A stretch of 64,000 bases of DNA from Desulfarculaceae bacterium (GTDB lineage: Bacteria; Desulfobacterota; Desulfarculia; Desulfarculales; Desulfarculaceae), in the NCBI GenBank assembly GCA_021737645.1, contig JAIPDO010000010.1, positions 19,551 to 83,550 on the forward strand, written 5' to 3'. The notes below the pieces were generated by a model, which was not told the DNA's origin, ran no database searches, and saw only the letters and a list, made by a program, of their open reading frames with translations. The stretch's first letter is position 1; each line of letters begins with the position of its first letter. Positions 47,313 through 56,405 of this stretch are shown piece by piece. A program made the position numbers and the translations under genes.

Positions 47313-49976
47313 ATGAAGAAAATTAGTTTGACGGTTAACGGGTGCAAGCATGAGTTTGTGGCCGATGACAAGACAGTTTTATTGGATATTTTGCGGGAAG
47401 ATATGGACCTCATCGGGACCAAGCAGTCTTGCGACCGCAAAGGCCAATGCGGCGCTTGCATGGTCTTGGTGGACGGCAAGTCGGTTCGTTCCTGCCTGGC
47501 CAAGGTCGTAAAATTGGACGGTGCCGAAGTCATCACCGTTGAAGGCCTAGGCACCCCGGAAAACCCGCATCTGATCCAGGAGGCCTTCGTCTTGTCCGGC
47601 GCGGTGCAGTGTGGTTTCTGCACCCCGGGCATGATCATGGCCACCAAGGGGCTTTTGGACCAGAATCTCAACCCCACAGTGGAAGAGATCAAAAAGGCCC
47701 TGAGCCACAACCTGTGCCGCTGCACCGGTTACAAAAAGATCGTGGAAGCGGTGCAACTGGCCGCCAGCTTCCTGCGCGGCGAGCAAAAGCCCGAGGACCT
47801 TTACCCCGAGGCCGGCGCCCCCATGCTGGGCACTTCCCATCCCCGGCCCACGGCCATGATCAAGGCTTGCGGCCTGGCCCGCTTCGGCGCGGACTATAAG
47901 ATTTCCGACGCCCTGGAACTGGCCGTGGTGCGCAGCGAATTGCCTCACGCCAAGATCAAATCCATCGACACCTCCGAGGCCGAAAAGATGCCCGGCGTGG
48001 CCGGCGTGTTGACCGCAGGGGATATCAAGGGCACCAACATCCTCAAGTACATCATGGCCGACCGCCCGGTGCTGTGCACCGACAAGGTGCGCTACATCGG
48101 CGATCCCATCGTGGCGGTGGCCGCCGAGACCCATGCCCAGGCTGTTGCCGCGGCCGAGGCCATCAAGGTGGAGTTGGAGCCCTTGCCGGTGCTGGAAAAC
48201 ACCGACCAGGCCATGGCCGAAGGCGCCATCCAGCTGCACGACGACATCCCCAACATGTGCTTTGAGCAGCCCATTAAAAAGGGCGATGCCGAGGCGGCCT
48301 TCGCCAATGCCGCCGCGGTGGTGGAAGGTGAGTTCGTTACTCAGTTCGTGCACCAGGCCCCTCTGGAGCCCGAAATTTCCCTGGCCTATTGGGAAAAGGA
48401 CGAAGACGGCGAGGACAAGCTGGTCATCGTGGGCCGCAGCATCAACATCCACATGCACTTGAGTATGCTGCAAGAAGCTTTGGGCCAGGAGAACATGCGC
48501 TATGAAGAGGCCTTCGCGGGCGGTCAGTTCGGTATCAAGATCGACGTGATCACCGAGGGCATCGCCGGCGCGGCGGCCATGCACTTCAATCGGCCTATCC
48601 GCTACATTCCCTCCCTGGCCGAGTCCATGCTGGCATCCTCCAAGCGCCACTCCTTTAAAATGCGCACCAGGATGGGCGCGGACGCCGATGGCAAGATAAC
48701 CGCCTACGCCAACGACTTTGTGGTGGACAACGGCGCCTACTACTCCATCGGCCACGTGGTGGCCTTGCGCGCTCTGTGGATGCTCACCGGCGCTTATCAC
48801 ATGCCCGCCTTGGACATCAAGGCGCGCCTGGCCTACACCAACAATCCCTGGGGTAGCGCGGCCCGGGGCGCGGGACCGCCGCAGCAGAACTTCGCCATGG
48901 AGTCCACCTTGGACATGCTGGCGCGTAAAATGGGCGTGGATCCCCTGGAATTCCGTTACAACAACTTCCTGGAAGTTGGCCAGGGCGTCTCCACCGGTCA
49001 AAAGGTGGAGCAGTGGCCCATTCCCGCCCTGATGGACGCCATGCGTCCCCACTATGAGCGGGCCATGAAAGAGGCCGAGGCCAAATCCACCGACACCCTC
49101 AAGTACGGCGTGGGCCTGGGCTGCGGCTCCTTCGGCATCGGCGGCCCCGGCGACGCCTCCATCGTGGCGGTCGAGCTGGACGATGACGGCGGCGTGAGCG
49201 TATTCGGCGCCGTGGCCGACCCCGGCGAGGGCAACGACTCCATGCTCACCCAGATTGTTTGCGAGGTGATGGGCCTGACCATGGACAAGGTGCGCCTGAA
49301 CACCCGCAACACCGACGTGACCGCCGCCTCGGGCCCGGCCGCGGGCAGCCGCATCACCTACATGATGGGCAACGCCTTGGTCAACGGCCTGGAGCAGCTC
49401 AAGGAGGCCATGGCCGCCACCGGCGCCAAGACCGGCAAGGAACTGGAAGACGCCGGCAAGTCCCGACGCTTCATCGGCCGCAAGAAGAACATCGAGGCCA
49501 CCCCCATGGACCCGGAGACCGGCCAAGGCCCCAACTTCGAGACCCAGGTGCACGCGGTGCAGCTGGCCGAGGTGGAGGTGAACACCGAAACCGGCGAGGT
49601 CAAGGTGCTCAAGATGACCACCGCGGTGGACGCCGGCAAGGTGATCCATCCCCAGAACCTCGAAGGCCAGTTGGAAGGTGGCATGGACATGGGCGTGGGC
49701 TATGCCCTGCGTGAAGAGTACATCGCCGGCAAGACCCACGACTGGCGTTCCTTCAAGTTCCCCACCATGGCCACCTCCTTTGACATGGAAGTGATCGTGC
49801 TGGAGACCCCGCGCAACACCGGTCCCCTAGGGGCCACCGGCGTGGGCGAGATGTGCATGGTGCCCACCGCCCCGGCGGTGCTCAACGCCATCGACGACGC
49901 CACCGGCGTGCGCATCACCACCCTTCCGGCCACCCCGGAGCGGGTGAAGGCAGCCCTGGCGGCCGCCGGCGCCTAG
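47313..49976 (+). CDS. Mop-like molybdenum hydroxylase / aldehyde oxidoreductase, fused 2Fe-2S and Moco domains
   Basis: CDRKGQCGACMVLVDGKSVRSC, QCGFCTPGMIM, HNLCRCTGYKKIVEAV; xanthine-dehydrogenase-like large domain, C-terminal ATGVGEMCMVPTAPAVLNAI. Confidence 0.95.
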   Translation: MKKISLTVNGCKHEFVADDKTVLLDILREDMDLIGTKQSCDRKGQCGACMVLVDGKSVRSCLAKVVKLDGAEVITVEGLGTPENPHLIQEAFVLSGAVQCGFCTPGMIMATKGLLDQNLNPTVEEIKKALSHNLCRCTGYKKIVEAVQLAASFLRGEQKPEDLYPEAGAPMLGTSHPRPTAMIKACGLARFGADYKISDALELAVVRSELPHAKIKSIDTSEAEKMPGVAGVLTAGDIKGTNILKYIMADRPVLCTDKVRYIGDPIVAVAAETHAQAVAAAEAIKVELEPLPVLENTDQAMAEGAIQLHDDIPNMCFEQPIKKGDAEAAFANAAAVVEGEFVTQFVHQAPLEPEISLAYWEKDEDGEDKLVIVGRSINIHMHLSMLQEALGQENMRYEEAFAGGQFGIKIDVITEGIAGAAAMHFNRPIRYIPSLAESMLASSKRHSFKMRTRMGADADGKITAYANDFVVDNGAYYSIGHVVALRALWMLTGAYHMPALDIKARLAYTNNPWGSAARGAGPPQQNFAMESTLDMLARKMGVDPLEFRYNNFLEVGQGVSTGQKVEQWPIPALMDAMRPHYERAMKEAEAKSTDTLKYGVGLGCGSFGIGGPGDASIVAVELDDDGGVSVFGAVADPGEGNDSMLTQIVCEVMGLTMDKVRLNTRNTDVTAASGPAAGSRITYMMGNALVNGLEQLKEAMAATGAKTGKELEDAGKSRRFIGRKKNIEATPMDPETGQGPNFETQVHAVQLAEVEVNTETGEVKVLKMTTAVDAGKVIHPQNLEGQLEGGMDMGVGYALREEYIAGKTHDWRSFKFPTMATSFDMEVIVLETPRNTGPLGATGVGEMCMVPTAPAVLNAIDDATGVRITTLPATPERVKAALAAAGA

Positions 49977-49996
49977 AAGCGATACGGACCTAAGCA

Positions 49997-50359
49997 ATGA
50001 ACACGCGTGCCGGCCAAGATGGAGCCAATGCTCAACTTGGCCGGCACGCTCGTGTCGTGGCCGGTAAAGAGATTATTTTTGACTCGGAAAATTTTTTCTG
50101 GGACTTTGAAGACTGGAGCGAAGAGGCGGTCCGGGAGCTGGCCAAGGAGGCTGGTCTGGAAAACCTCAGCGAGGACCACTGGAAGGTGATCCGGTTTTTT
50201 CGCGATTTTTACGCGTACAATGGACGGGCTCCCCTCAACAGTAAGCTTAAAAAGGGGACCGGGCTGAGCCTGTTGGAGCTGGAGGGCCTGTTTCCCGGTG
50301 GCTTGAAATATGGAGCCCGCCGGTTGGCCGGGCTGCCCAACCCCAAGACCTGCAACTAA
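49997..50359 (+). CDS. DsrC/TusE-like sulfur carrier with single C-terminal Cys
   Basis: WSEEAVRELAKEAGLENLSEDHWKVIRFFRDFYAYNGRAPLNSKLKK...FPGGLKYGARRLAGLPNPKTCN. Confidence 0.88.
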   Translation: MNTRAGQDGANAQLGRHARVVAGKEIIFDSENFFWDFEDWSEEAVRELAKEAGLENLSEDHWKVIRFFRDFYAYNGRAPLNSKLKKGTGLSLLELEGLFPGGLKYGARRLAGLPNPKTCN

Positions 50360-50386
50360 CCTCCAGCCCACCATTCGGGTTTAGCA

Positions 50387-51547
50387 ATGATCTACCTGGA
50401 CAACGCGGCGACCGCTTTTCCCAAACCGGCCGAGCCCCTGCGCCGGGCCCTGGAGCAATATCTTGAGGCCGGGGCCTCGCCAGGGCGGGGCGGCTACGAC
50501 CTGGCCGTGGAGGCCGAGTACGAGGTGGATGCGGTGCGGCGCAAGGTGCGCCGCTTTTTCGGCGGCGGAGAGGGATGGCGGGTCTGCTTTGCCTACAACG
50601 CCACCGACGCCCTCAACACCCTGATCATGGGCCTGACCCAAGAGCCTTGCCACGTGGTGAGCACCCGCTTGGAGCACAACTCGGTGCTTCGGCCCCTGCA
50701 CCATTTGGCCGAGCAGGGCTGTATCTCCCTGGATCTGGTGCCCTTCAACTCCCAGGGCTACGTGGAGCCTCAGGCGGTGGCCGCCGCCCTCAGGCCGGAC
50801 ACCGGCCTGGTAATGGTCAACCACGCCTCCAACGTGTTTGGCACGGTGCAGCCGGTGGCCGAGATCGCCGCCCTGTGCCGGGAGCACGGGGTGGAGCTGC
50901 TGCTGGACGCCTCCCAAAGCGCCGGGCTTTATCCCATCGAGTTGGAGAAGTGGGGCGTGGGGGGGCTGGCCTTCACCGGTCACAAATCCCTGTTGGGCCC
51001 CACCGGCATCGGCGGCCTGGTACTCAGCCCCAGGGTGAATCCGCTTCCCACCCGCTACGGCGGCACGGGGGTGGATTCCATCAACCTGGTGCACACCATG
51101 GATTACCCCCATCGCCTGGAGGCGGGCACCATCAACTTGCTGGGGGTGCTGAGTCTGGGCCAGAGCCTGGACTATCTGGCCACCCCGGAGCACGGGCAGG
51201 CCCTGAGCCGGGAGCGTGAGCTTTGCGCCCGCCTGGCCCAAGGATTGGCCGCCACCCAGGGCATCGAGCTTTACTGCGCCCAAGGGCCGGGCGAACGCCT
51301 GCCTCTTTTAAGCTGCAATGTAAAGGGAATGCGGGCCGGCGACGTGGCCGACATCCTGGACGGTGACTTTGATATCGCGGTGCGCTCGGGCCTGCACTGC
51401 GCCCCGCTGCTGCACCAGGACCTGGGCACCTCGCCCCACGGGGCCATCCGTTTCAGCCTGGGGGCCTTCAACACCGCCGAAGACATTGAGGCGGCTCTGG
51501 AAGCCATGGAGCGCATAGGCTCCACCGCCGCCGCCAAGGGCCGTTAG
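50387..51547 (+). CDS. Cysteine-desulfurase-type class V aminotransferase
   Basis: IYLDNAATAFPKP, LLDASQSAGLYPIEL, FTGHKSLLGPTGIGGL (PLP Lys), catalytic-Cys motif VRSGLHCAPLLHQ. Confidence 0.9.
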   Translation: MIYLDNAATAFPKPAEPLRRALEQYLEAGASPGRGGYDLAVEAEYEVDAVRRKVRRFFGGGEGWRVCFAYNATDALNTLIMGLTQEPCHVVSTRLEHNSVLRPLHHLAEQGCISLDLVPFNSQGYVEPQAVAAALRPDTGLVMVNHASNVFGTVQPVAEIAALCREHGVELLLDASQSAGLYPIELEKWGVGGLAFTGHKSLLGPTGIGGLVLSPRVNPLPTRYGGTGVDSINLVHTMDYPHRLEAGTINLLGVLSLGQSLDYLATPEHGQALSRERELCARLAQGLAATQGIELYCAQGPGERLPLLSCNVKGMRAGDVADILDGDFDIAVRSGLHCAPLLHQDLGTSPHGAIRFSLGAFNTAEDIEAALEAMERIGSTAAAKGR

Positions 51548-51569
51548 GCCCCTTCCCGGCGGGCGAGGG

Positions 51570-51600
51570 CCAGCCGCGTCCCCGTGCGAGGCGCGGCTGG
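51570..51600 (+). terminator. Hairpin downstream of cysteine desulfurase gene
   Basis: CCAGCCGCG - tccccgtgcgagg - CGCGGCTGG; no T-tract. Confidence 0.5.
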
Positions 51601-51641
51601 ACCCACCCGGTCATTTTGAGATAACTAACGGGGTCGGCGGC

Positions 51642-52022
51642 CTACGAGCGGACGAACTCCCAGGCCTGGTCCATGTCGGCCACATCGAAATATTTCTCGA
51701 TCAGTTCTTTCTTTTCGCGGCCGAAAATCATGTTGTCCAACTTGACCATGACCTCTTCCAACTTGCTGTCGCCCACGATGGCCAGGTGACGCATCTGCTT
51801 GATGTGACCCAGGGCGTATTTGGAGTCCTTGAAAAAGGCCTTGGGCTCCACCTTGCTCCACTGCATTTGGTCTAGCTTCACCAGGATATTGACCTTGTCG
51901 TGGCCCTGGGCAATCACGGCTTCACATGCCTTTTCGAACTGCTCCACATCTTGCACGGTGTAGGCCCCGCTGATTTCCGCGCCCAGCACGTTCCCGCCGC
52001 TTCCCTCTAGGACCTTGAACAT
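51642..52022 (-). CDS. SpoIIAA-like / STAS-fold protein
   Basis: MFKVLEGSGGNVLGAEISGAYTVQDVEQFEKACEAVIAQGHDKVNILVKLDQMQW... Confidence 0.78.
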   Translation of the reverse strand: MFKVLEGSGGNVLGAEISGAYTVQDVEQFEKACEAVIAQGHDKVNILVKLDQMQWSKVEPKAFFKDSKYALGHIKQMRHLAIVGDSKLEEVMVKLDNMIFGREKKELIEKYFDVADMDQAWEFVRS

Positions 52023-52140
52023 ATTTCCCTCCTTTGGTTGATTAGAACCTAATCGTTCAACTAGGATTTCATTTTGGGGGTCAGCGGGTCAACTATCTTT
52101 CTCTTATTTCGACTGAACTCGGCTCAAAAGGCCGCGGGGC

Positions 52141-52377
52141 TTATGCGGGCTTGAGGATGGCGAAGGTTTCCGCTTCCGGGCGGTAGTCGCCTTCCGGAGC
52201 CTCGCCCCGGTTCACCGCGTCGTAAAGGGCGCACTGCTCGGCAATGGAGAGGCCGTCAAAACGGCGCTGCGCGCTTTCAGCCCCCTCACCCCGGCACAGG
52301 CTGCAACGGGTGGGTGAGCATCCCTGGCAGGCGCGGCAATCGGGGCAAGGATGTTTTTTACTTTCGGTGGTGGTCAT
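52141..52377 (-). CDS. Small Cys-rich protein
   Basis: MTTTESKKHPCPDCRACQGCSPTRCSLCRGEG..., six Cys within 20 residues. Confidence 0.65.
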   Translation of the reverse strand: MTTTESKKHPCPDCRACQGCSPTRCSLCRGEGAESAQRRFDGLSIAEQCALYDAVNRGEAPEGDYRPEAETFAILKPA

Positions 52378-52458
52378 GTTATTACCTCTCACTTATATTT
52401 AAGGCTCGTTGGCCCCCTTGGCACGAATTTTTTTACTCAACCAGCACGGCACGAACCC

Positions 52459-53034
52459 ATGGACCTGTCGGTAATACAACAAGCCATAACCGAACACGGA
52501 TACTGGGCCCTGTTCGTGGGGACTTTTTTCGAGGGGGAAACCTTTTTCATGTTGGCGGGCATCGCCGCCCGCAAGGGGTTGCTCAATCCCTACTATGTAG
52601 CCCTAACCGCCATGTTGGGCGGTTTCATCGGGGACCAATTTTTTTTCGCCCTGGGCCGCTGGCGGGGAGCAGAGGTGTTCACCTGGTCCAGTTCCATCGC
52701 CCGCAAGGCGGTGGAGGCTCGTCGGCTGATCCGGCGGCACGCGGTGCTGTTGATCCTGCTGTCGCGTTTTTTGATCGGCTTTCGCATGATCATACCCCTG
52801 GCCTGCGGCATGGCCGGCATACCGGTGTGGCGCTTCGTGCTGCTCAACTTCGTTTCGTCTTTGGCCTGGTGCCTTGTTTTCGGCGGGCTGGGCTATCTTT
52901 TCGGGGGGATCATCTTTGACCGGCTGGACCTGTTCAAGGGCCTGCAGATGGTGGTGGTGCTGGTGCTGGCGGTGCTGGCGGTCAGCTATGTGCTCATGAA
53001 GCTCATCAAGCGGCGCCTGATGAAAGACGACTAG
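52459..53034 (+). CDS. DedA/SNARE-associated family membrane protein
   Basis: GYWALFVGTFFEGETFFMLAGIAA, GGFIGDQFFFALGRWRG, SRFLIGFRMIIPLACGMAGIP. Confidence 0.9.
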   Translation: MDLSVIQQAITEHGYWALFVGTFFEGETFFMLAGIAARKGLLNPYYVALTAMLGGFIGDQFFFALGRWRGAEVFTWSSSIARKAVEARRLIRRHAVLLILLSRFLIGFRMIIPLACGMAGIPVWRFVLLNFVSSLAWCLVFGGLGYLFGGIIFDRLDLFKGLQMVVVLVLAVLAVSYVLMKLIKRRLMKDD

Positions 53035-53045
53035 CCTGGGCTAAC

Positions 53046-53534
53046 TCACGGCCTTGGGGCCACCTCTATCTTAAATGACAATTCCTGCCCGGCGGGCATG
53101 TGGCAGACCATGTCGTCGCAGGCCTGGTAGGAGACCATCGCCTTGACCACATAGACGCCGGGTTTCATACCTGTGGCGGCCTTGCCCGTAAGGCCGATGA
53201 CCACCTCGTCGCTGTACATGTCCACCGGCTGATCGGTGAACTGCACCCGCACCTGTTGGGCCTTGGGGTAGGCGGGCGGGACGAAGCTGAGCCCCGCCGG
53301 GGCGGTGAGCTTGACCTTGGTGGGAATCAGTCCCGCGTCTCCGGCCGAGGGGCCGTTGATGTGGAACTTGGGCGCGATGGTAAGCACCAAATCCAGCTTA
53401 AACGCTTCGCCGGGGGCGGCCGTCACCTGCTCGGGCTTGGCCAGGAGCGAAACAATGGGGCCGTCACCGGCTTGGGCATCGGCGGCCCCGGCCATCAGGG
53501 CCAGGCAAAGCAGCAGGGCGCATAACCAGCGCAT
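53046..53534 (-). CDS. Stand-alone DsbD N-terminal-like periplasmic domain
   Basis: Signal peptide, Ig-like strands, VSYQACDDMVCHMP reminiscent of DsbD-alpha YQxC....C. Confidence 0.75.
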   Translation of the reverse strand: MRWLCALLLCLALMAGAADAQAGDGPIVSLLAKPEQVTAAPGEAFKLDLVLTIAPKFHINGPSAGDAGLIPTKVKLTAPAGLSFVPPAYPKAQQVRVQFTDQPVDMYSDEVVIGLTGKAATGMKPGVYVVKAMVSYQACDDMVCHMPAGQELSFKIEVAPRP

Positions 53535-53549
53535 GGGGCATTCTCCGGG

Positions 53550-54644
53550 TTAACCTTCGATATTTTTAAGGATGTCACTCACCGCGTGGCAGCTGCTGGG
53601 ACCGGCGTCCCGCCAGCCCAAGGGGGCCATCTCGCCCTCGGGCAAGACTTTAAGCCGGGCGCAGGCCCTGGCCAGGCGGGGCCATACCAGTTCTTGGGCG
53701 TCTTCTTGGTCCAACACGGAGTCGAACAGCACCAGGGGGGACAGGCGCAGCCTCTCCTCGGCGGCCAGGGCCATGAAAGCCCAAACCCGGCGGCCGGTTA
53801 GCCGTGGCAGGGACAAGGGCCCTTCCAGGTCGATTTCGTCGCTTAGGCCCGCTTGGCGGCTGAAATAGTTCATGCCCATGGTCAGGTTGCGCCCCAGGGC
53901 CTCCATGGCCGCGGGAATGTCGTGGCGGTGGGAAAGGTCCAAAAGCACCGCGGCCGCCTCCCTGGCCTCTAGGCTGGGCAGAGCCTTTTCCGCGGGCTCC
54001 GGCGGCGCCTCGCCCTTGCCGGCCAAAAGGCCCAGGGTGCGCCCGCCGGGCAGGGTGGGAGCCCACAGCACCGCGTCCGGTTCCAGGCCATAGGCCGCGC
54101 AAGCGCCCCCCTGGGCCAGGCGGATGCCGGTGGTGGATTCGTCCACCACCAAGAGCAGGTCTTGGCGTTTGGCCTCGGAGGCGTTGAAGCCGGCCTCCTC
54201 GGCGTCGGGGGTCCAGTCGCAACGCAGCACCGCCACTCCCGGCTGTTCGCCGGGAGAGGACAAGGGCCGGCCGGTGCCCGGAGCCATCCAGGAAACCGTC
54301 TTGGGTTTGCCCTGGGCCATGGCCAGGCGGCTGGCCGCCAGGATCGCCTGGGGAGGCTTGGCGTATATGCGCACCCATTGGGCCCAGCCCCACCGGGCCA
54401 GGAATAGTTCGGCCAAGGTGTCGGGGTCCACGGGATGGACCGCTACTCCCAAGGGAACGCTGAAGCTGGGGTCGCTGTAGTCGACCACCGGTCCGTCGTC
54501 TTGGGCTTGGCTCGCCCAGATTTCGGCCATCTGCTCTAATTGCTGCGGTGAAGGTTCCACGGCATGCCGTCCCTTGCTTTTGGAAAAAAGCGAAATTAAC
54601 GATGTTGCATTATAGCCTTCGATCGGCGGCATGCCAAGAAACAA
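53550..54644 (-). CDS. HemL/class III aminotransferase-like protein lacking the catalytic lysine
   Basis: LLLVVDESTTGIRLAQGGACAAYGLEPDAVLWAPTLPGGRTLGLLAG aligns by eye with HemL [46 protein letters not shown]. Confidence 0.65.
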   Translation of the reverse strand: MFLGMPPIEGYNATSLISLFSKSKGRHAVEPSPQQLEQMAEIWASQAQDDGPVVDYSDPSFSVPLGVAVHPVDPDTLAELFLARWGWAQWVRIYAKPPQAILAASRLAMAQGKPKTVSWMAPGTGRPLSSPGEQPGVAVLRCDWTPDAEEAGFNASEAKRQDLLLVVDESTTGIRLAQGGACAAYGLEPDAVLWAPTLPGGRTLGLLAGKGEAPPEPAEKALPSLEAREAAAVLLDLSHRHDIPAAMEALGRNLTMGMNYFSRQAGLSDEIDLEGPLSLPRLTGRRVWAFMALAAEERLRLSPLVLFDSVLDQEDAQELVWPRLARACARLKVLPEGEMAPLGWRDAGPSSCHAVSDILKNIEG

Positions 54645-54794
54645 GGGACCTTAGACGAATTGACCACGCTAGTTTAACCCATCGGCATGTGTTAATATTT
54701 TGGGATAAGCTTGCCGCCGTGCCAGGGGGGTGGAATAAAAGCTTCACGAATTGGGTTTCACTAGGCAGTCTGAGTGGACGTAGGAGTCTATGCC

Positions 54795-56384
54795 GTGAAT
54801 AACGCCACACCGGCTTCATCCGGAAATAGCCCGGGACGGCTTTCCATTTTGCTGGTGGATGACGAGCCAAATATTCGCGAGGCCCTGGCTGAATACCTCA
54901 CCAGCCTGAACAACCATTCCCTGACCACCGCCGCCAGCGGCCCCGAGGCCCTGGAAAAGTTCCAGCCGGGCAAGTTCGACTGCGCCTTTTTGGACCTGAA
55001 GATGCCGGGCATGAACGGGGTGGAGCTTCTGGCCCAGCTCAAGGAATTGGACAAGACCCTGCCGGTGGTGATCATGACCGGCTTCCCCTCCCTGGACGCG
55101 GCCATCGACACCATGCGCCAGGGGGCCAGCGACTTTTTGGTGAAGCCCTTCAACCTGGACCAGGTGAAGGCCACCCTGGAGCGGGTGGTGCGCGAGCACC
55201 GCTTGTTGCAGGAAAACCTGCGCCTGTCCGAGCGCCTGAAGCACCAGGAGCGCATCGAGCGCCTGAACCAGGAGCTGAGCCGTCGGGTGCGCGAACAGCA
55301 GGTGCTGCACCAGATCTCCGAAGCCATCGACCACATGCACACCTCCGAGGCCATCTACCAAGGCATCGCCGACCTGTCGGCCACCAACCTGGAGGCGGGC
55401 AAGACCGCGGTGCTGTTGTTGGAACCGGCCGGCGGCCAGTTGGTGGTCATCGCCGTTTCCGGTTTTGATGGCGAGGTGGTGGGCCAGGTGGCCGGGCAGT
55501 TGGGCCAGGGCCTTTTCGGCAAGGCGGCCGCCGGGGGCAAGCCGGTGATGGGCCACCTTGAGTCTCCGGAAAAAGCCGACCAACTGCTTTCGGTGAGCGG
55601 CAGTATGCTCTGCCTGCCCATCATGATCCACGAACAAAACCTGGGCCTGCTGGTGATGGGCGAAAAGCGCGGCGGCCTGCCCTTTAGGGGCGAGGACGTT
55701 TTTTTGAGCCGCTTCCTTTTGCAAAAGGCGGCGCTGAGCGTGGAGAACATTGCCCTGTACGAGTCCATGGCCTCCAACCTGCACTCCACCCTGGGGGCCT
55801 TGGTGCGGGCCATGGAAGCCAAGGATCCCTACACCCGCCAGCACAGCCGCCGGGTTACCAGCCTGGCGGTATTGACCGCCGAGGTGATGGGCCTGGAACT
55901 GCACCAGATAGAGTCGCTCAAGTTCGCGGGCTATCTGCACGACATCGGCAAGATCGGCATCAAGGATCACATCCTGCTCAAGGAAACCAAGCTGACCGCT
56001 ACGGAATACCAAGAGATCAAGCGCCATCCGGCCATCGGCGAGTCCATAGTGCGGGCCATGGACCTGAGCCAGGACGAACGCCATATCGTGCGCCACCACC
56101 ATGAGCGCTGGGACGGCAATGGCTATCCCGACCGCCTGGGAGGCAAGGACATCCCCCTGCTGGCCCGGGTGGTGGCCGTGGCCGATGCCTACGACGCCAT
56201 GACCAGCGACCGCTCCTACCGGACTCTTCGCTCCATGCCCCAGGCGATCCACGAACTCAAGGATTGCGCGGGCTCACAATTTGATCCCATGGTGGTGGAG
56301 GGGTTTTTGCAGATGCTGGAGAAGAACCACAGGGAGGTCCATCAAGATATTTACTCCGGGCCCCCCCAAGAAATAACAAACTAA
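54795..56384 (+). CDS. Response regulator with GAF and HD-GYP domains
   Basis: SILLVDDEPNIREALAEYL; HSRRVTSLAVLTAEVMGL, GYLHDIGKIGIKDHIL, HHERWDGNGYPDRLGG. Confidence 0.93.
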   Translation: MNNATPASSGNSPGRLSILLVDDEPNIREALAEYLTSLNNHSLTTAASGPEALEKFQPGKFDCAFLDLKMPGMNGVELLAQLKELDKTLPVVIMTGFPSLDAAIDTMRQGASDFLVKPFNLDQVKATLERVVREHRLLQENLRLSERLKHQERIERLNQELSRRVREQQVLHQISEAIDHMHTSEAIYQGIADLSATNLEAGKTAVLLLEPAGGQLVVIAVSGFDGEVVGQVAGQLGQGLFGKAAAGGKPVMGHLESPEKADQLLSVSGSMLCLPIMIHEQNLGLLVMGEKRGGLPFRGEDVFLSRFLLQKAALSVENIALYESMASNLHSTLGALVRAMEAKDPYTRQHSRRVTSLAVLTAEVMGLELHQIESLKFAGYLHDIGKIGIKDHILLKETKLTATEYQEIKRHPAIGESIVRAMDLSQDERHIVRHHHERWDGNGYPDRLGGKDIPLLARVVAVADAYDAMTSDRSYRTLRSMPQAIHELKDCAGSQFDPMVVEGFLQMLEKNHREVHQDIYSGPPQEITN

Positions 56385-56405
56385 GCTTCATGGTTAGGAG
56401 CCACT

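Noticed and set aside
47547-49739. 730-aa minus-strand ORF opposite the molybdenum hydroxylase
   Set aside because: Antisense shadow; no recognisable domain, while the plus strand has complete Fe-S and Moco motifs.
54816-56252. 478-aa minus-strand ORF opposite the HD-GYP protein
   Set aside because: Antisense shadow; the plus strand encodes all catalytic HD-GYP motifs.
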